Origin: Polaromonas sp. YR568 | GTDB taxonomy: Bacteria > Pseudomonadota > Gammaproteobacteria > Burkholderiales > Burkholderiaceae_C | DNA length: 64,000 bases | Assembly: GCA_945878995.1 (NCBI GenBank) | Contig: CAMCUN010000012.1 | Coordinates: 1-64,000 of the forward strand | Direction: 5' to 3' | Part shown: positions 61,486 to 64,000 of the stretch, one piece after another | How positions within the stretch are numbered: position 1 is the first letter of the stretch | How the letters are laid out: every line of letters begins with the position of its first letter | Translations under genes and position numbers: made by a program | Notes under the pieces: model-generated | Seen by the model: the letters and a program-made list of their open reading frames with translations, nothing else | Databases searched by the model: none | Told to the model about the DNA's origin: nothing

Positions 61486-62147
61486 GCCTGTCCGTCAGTT
61501 CCGCCGTTCACCCCCTCGAACCCGCAGCGCCTGCGGCAGGCCCGGGTCGCAAGGCCACCTTCAAGGCCCAGATGCTGCAAGTCCGGGAAGACGCCATCAT
61601 CAGCGCCGTCAACCGTTTGTTGTCCGAAAAAGGTTTTGATTTGATGACCGTGGACGAGGTGGCCGCCGAGGTGGGCATTGCCAAGGCCAGCCTCTACAAG
61701 CACTTTCCCAGCAAAGAAGACCTGGCCGCTGCCGCCATGGTGCGCGTGCTGATCAAAGCGCAGGCTTTTTTGGACACGCTGGACCCCAGTGCCGAGCCTC
61801 TGCTGCAACTCAAGGCGGTGGTGCGCTGGATGATGGCGCTGCAGCTGGCCGGCGAAATGCCCTCGTTGCCCAGCCAAAACTCCAGCCTGCGCACCAAACT
61901 CATGGCCAACACCGAGTACCTTGGCCTGTTGATGGCTGTCAGCGAACGCATAGGTGCCTGGATAGAGGCCGCGCAGCACAGCGCCCATTTGAGCCCCACG
62001 CTGCCGCCCATTTTGGTGCTCTACACCTTGTACTCGCGCGCCTGCGACCCGGTGCTTGAATTCATGAAAGCGGGCGGCCAATACAGCGACGAGGCCATCG
62101 TCGAATGGGTCGTCAGCACCTGTTTTGACGGCTTGCGCAGCCGCTGA
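61482..62147 (+). CDS. TetR/AcrR family transcriptional regulator
   Basis: This 221-aa regulator has a TetR N-terminal HTH (EDAIISAVNRLLSEKGFDLMTVDEVAAEVGIAKASLYKHFPSKEDL, residues about 34-79) after a Pro/Ala-rich leader, and a helical ligand-binding domain. Its start overlaps the kinase stop (ATGA), so the two are translated together. Targets are not evident; the nearest divergent partner is none. Confidence 0.92.
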   Translation: MSLSVSSAVHPLEPAAPAAGPGRKATFKAQMLQVREDAIISAVNRLLSEKGFDLMTVDEVAAEVGIAKASLYKHFPSKEDLAAAAMVRVLIKAQAFLDTLDPSAEPLLQLKAVVRWMMALQLAGEMPSLPSQNSSLRTKLMANTEYLGLLMAVSERIGAWIEAAQHSAHLSPTLPPILVLYTLYSRACDPVLEFMKAGGQYSDEAIVEWVVSTCFDGLRSR

Positions 62148-62167
62148 GCCAAATCAGCCGTACCCGT

Positions 62168-62412
62168 GTAGGAGCCAGCCTGTTGGCGAATCGTGGCTGT
62201 GAACTGGCATCACCGCAGGCAAAGATTCGCTTGCAGGCAAGCTCCCACAGGGGGGGAGCCCGACTTTGGTATGTGTAGGAGCCAGCCTGCTGGCGAATCG
62301 TGGCTGTGAACGGGCATCACCGCAGGCAAAGATTCGCTTGCAGGCAAGCTCCCACAGGGGGAAAGCCCGACTTTGGTATGCGTAGGAGCCAGCCTGCTGG
62401 CGAATCGTGGCG
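62168..62412. repeat. 107-bp tandem repeat of REP-like elements
   Basis: GTAGGAGCC starts at 62168, 62275 and 62382, a fixed period of 107 bp, giving two full units and a partial third. Each unit has a forward GTAGGAGCCAGCCTGCTGGCGAATC and a reverse GATTCGCTTGCAGGCAAGCTCC. It fills the convergent gap 62148-62442. Confidence 0.9.
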
Positions 62413-62442
62413 GTCCAGAGCCCTTGGTTTGACCCCCTCCAT

Positions 62443-63288
62443 CTACGCCACCTCAATCAACAAACCCGGCCTGTGCCCCTGCTGTTCGCCCTTGCGCGCA
62501 TAGCCCAGGGGGTTGGCCACGATGCGGCAGCCCGCTCGCACCACATCCACCGCGCAATGCAGGTGGCCGTGCAGCCAAGTGTGGGCCAGCGGCAGCAGCT
62601 CGTCCAGGGCGTTGCAAAAGCCGGCCGTGCCGGGTGTCAAGCCGTAGCGCGGGTCGGCGCTGGCCAGCGTGGGTGCAAAGTGGGTGATGACGACGGTGGG
62701 GCCCGCAAAGGGCTGGGCCAGGGCCTCGCGCAGCCAGGCCTGGCACAGGCGGGCTTGCGCTTGAACCTGCTCGGCCAGCATGGGCTGGCCGCTGTATTGC
62801 GTGCCAGTTTTGCGCAGGTAAAAGTTGGCCGCACGAAAGGCCTTGTCCAGCAGCTTGGCTTGCTTGGCCGGGGTGTCGGCCGGGCTGTCCGGCAGGCGCA
62901 GCAGGCATTCAAAGTCGGTCCACAAGGTCGTGCCTATCAGTCGCACGCCGTTCATCACCAGGCTTTGGCGCTCCAGCCACACCAAGCCCAGGCGCTGGCA
63001 GACTTCGCGCAGCTGGGCGTGGGCACCTTCAAAGTCCAGACCGTCGTATTCGTGGTTGCCCGGCACAAACACCACCGGCGTGGGCCAGCCCGCCCCGCCC
63101 TGGCTGGGCGGCAGCGGCGAGAAGCGGGCCAGGCCAAAGTCGGGTTCTTTGAGGTCCAGCAGCGCCGAGCCTGGTTGGTAGGAGCCAATGTCGCCGGCCA
63201 GCACCAGCAGGTCGGCGCCGGGCAGAGGCTGGGCCTGAAAGTGGGGGTGGCTTTCCAGGTGCAGGTCTGACAGCAGCTGAATTTTCAC
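62443..63288 (-). CDS. metallophosphoesterase
   Basis: This 281-aa calcineurin-like phosphoesterase has all metal motifs: SDLHLESHP, LAGDIGSYQ, VPGNHEYDGLD, VITHFAPT and LHGHLHCAV. I chose GTG 63288 (KIQLLSDLH...), because its first codon overlaps the LysR stop (GTGA); a longer frame would overlap the LysR gene. Substrate unknown. Confidence 0.92.
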   Translation of the reverse strand: MKIQLLSDLHLESHPHFQAQPLPGADLLVLAGDIGSYQPGSALLDLKEPDFGLARFSPLPPSQGGAGWPTPVVFVPGNHEYDGLDFEGAHAQLREVCQRLGLVWLERQSLVMNGVRLIGTTLWTDFECLLRLPDSPADTPAKQAKLLDKAFRAANFYLRKTGTQYSGQPMLAEQVQAQARLCQAWLREALAQPFAGPTVVITHFAPTLASADPRYGLTPGTAGFCNALDELLPLAHTWLHGHLHCAVDVVRAGCRIVANPLGYARKGEQQGHRPGLLIEVA

Positions 63289-64000
63289 GGCGAGGCAGGC
63301 GTCAGAGTGGGCTGCAGGGCCGGCTGCAAAGCGCGTTGGGCCACGCGCATGAGGGCTTGGCGCAGCCATTGGTGGCTGGCGCGCAGCTGGGCCCGGCGGT
63401 GCCACACGGCGTCCACATGCACGGGGGCAATGTCAAAAGGCAGCTTTTGCAGCGCCAGCTGCTCGGCAATGCCGGTGACGCTGACAAAGTGGCGCGGCAG
63501 CACGGTGAGCAAATTGGACGCGGCCACCACCCGGCCGGCCGTGAAGAACTGGTTGACGGTGAGCACCACCTGGCGCCTGCGCCCCAGCGAGGCCAGTGCC
63601 TCGTCAATAAAGCCATAGGCCCGGCCCGAAAAACTCACCAGCATGTGGCGCGCTGCGCAAAACGCGTCCAGCGTGAGGGCGCGGTCGGCCAGGGGGTGAC
63701 CCTTGCGCATCACGCACACGTACTCGCCGTCGTAAATGCGCTGGTGCGCAAAGGGCAGCGGGTCGTCGCTTTGGCTGCGGGCCGTGAGCTCGGCCAGCAC
63801 AGACGGAAAGTAGCCCACGGCCAGGTCGCAGCTGTCCTCGTCGAGCAGGCGGCGCGGGTCGCGGGTGGTCAGCGGCACCACGCGCAGTGTCACACCCGGG
63901 GCTTCGTTTTCCAAAATCTCCACCAGCCCTGGCATCAGCTCGGCGGCGGTGGCGTCGGCCATGGACAGCACGAAGGTGGTGTGGGCCTGGGCCGGGATGA
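63285..64000 (-). CDS. LysR-family transcriptional regulator, 5' end beyond the window
   Basis: The frame is open to the right edge, so the N-terminal HTH is missing. The visible 238 residues form a LysR substrate-binding domain (THTTFVLSMADATAAELMPGLVEILENEAPGVTLRVVPL at the start, CDLAVGYFP, MRKGHPLADRALTLD, LPRHFVS). Such Arg/PLP-like patterns resemble NodD/LinR-type members acting on aromatic effectors. Its stop overlaps the metallophosphoesterase start. Confidence 0.88.
   Translation of the reverse strand, partial: IPAQAHTTFVLSMADATAAELMPGLVEILENEAPGVTLRVVPLTTRDPRRLLDEDSCDLAVGYFPSVLAELTARSQSDDPLPFAHQRIYDGEYVCVMRKGHPLADRALTLDAFCAARHMLVSFSGRAYGFIDEALASLGRRRQVVLTVNQFFTAGRVVAASNLLTVLPRHFVSVTGIAEQLALQKLPFDIAPVHVDAVWHRRAQLRASHQWLRQALMRVAQRALQPALQPTLTPASP

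Noticed and set aside
62168-62412. CRISPR array
   Set aside because: The 107-bp period units are near-identical throughout, with no unique spacers, and no cas gene is present.

Overview
The window reads as a GC-rich betaproteobacterial chromosome segment, most likely Burkholderiales/Comamonadaceae. The grounds are the Bug-type periplasmic receptors, the minCDE and mnmG-rsmG-parA-parB arrangements, perfect parS sites and the protein flavour; no rRNA or marker gene fixes the genus. No tRNA, rRNA, CRISPR array or transposase was recognised.

Region 1 (1-34.6 kb) is a large catabolic island. A long minus-strand operon (9451 down to 1) encodes a luciferase-like flavin monooxygenase with its flavin reductase, an AMP-forming acyl-CoA ligase, a metal-dependent cyclase/hydrolase, an acyl-CoA dehydrogenase, a thiolase-like protein paired with a DUF35 Zn-ribbon/OB-fold protein, an APH-like kinase, a small unknown protein and a DUF7064/7065-like protein that runs off the left edge. 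A divergent IclR regulator follows, then two orphan Bug receptors, an NDP-forming acyl-CoA synthetase, a nitronate-monooxygenase-like enzyme and a crotonase. A minus-strand operon holds an amidohydrolase, a Baeyer-Villiger monooxygenase (BVMO) and an SDR. Next come an SMP-30 lactonase, a decayed CaiB/BaiF start, a cupin-like protein, an HSL-type esterase and a complete five-gene Liv-type ABC importer. A second BVMO with an FMO-like enzyme, an MFS exporter and an MBL hydrolase close the island. The logic suggests uptake of a small acid or cyclic ketone, oxygen insertion to lactones or esters, hydrolysis, CoA activation and beta-oxidation. The substrate is not known. AT-rich TTTTCGAA-type motifs lie in nearly every promoter gap of the island, suggesting one private regulon.

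Region 2 (34.6-35.4 kb) is an 800-bp AT-rich gap with an exact DnaA box, further DnaA-box-like sites, a CTACTA-type trinucleotide run and an AT-rich stretch. This is the layout of a bacterial oriC unwinding region, but no dnaA is adjacent.

Region 3 (35.4-48.6 kb) holds minCDE, a probable clsB relic next to an EEP-family phosphodiesterase, nnrU, a copper module (copA divergent from copZ-cueR and a His-rich Spy-like protein, with two CueR-type operators), a third Bug receptor, an ene-reductase with a GST, and a thiolase.

Region 4 (48.6-54.6 kb) is the chromosome segregation locus: mnmG, rsmG, a LysE exporter, parA, an RBBP9-like hydrolase and parB, with three perfect parS sites and one degenerate one. 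Two of the perfect sites lie inside mnmG.

Region 5 (54.6-64 kb) is mixed housekeeping and accessory DNA: an FAD-linked oxidase, a cobalamin adenosyltransferase, a thioesterase, an EamA transporter, a second flavin reductase, a broken PHB-depolymerase-like gene beside a duplicated 91-bp repeat, a membrane-free histidine kinase coupled to a TetR regulator, a metallophosphoesterase and a partial LysR. A REP-like palindromic repeat family recurs at five places in the window.
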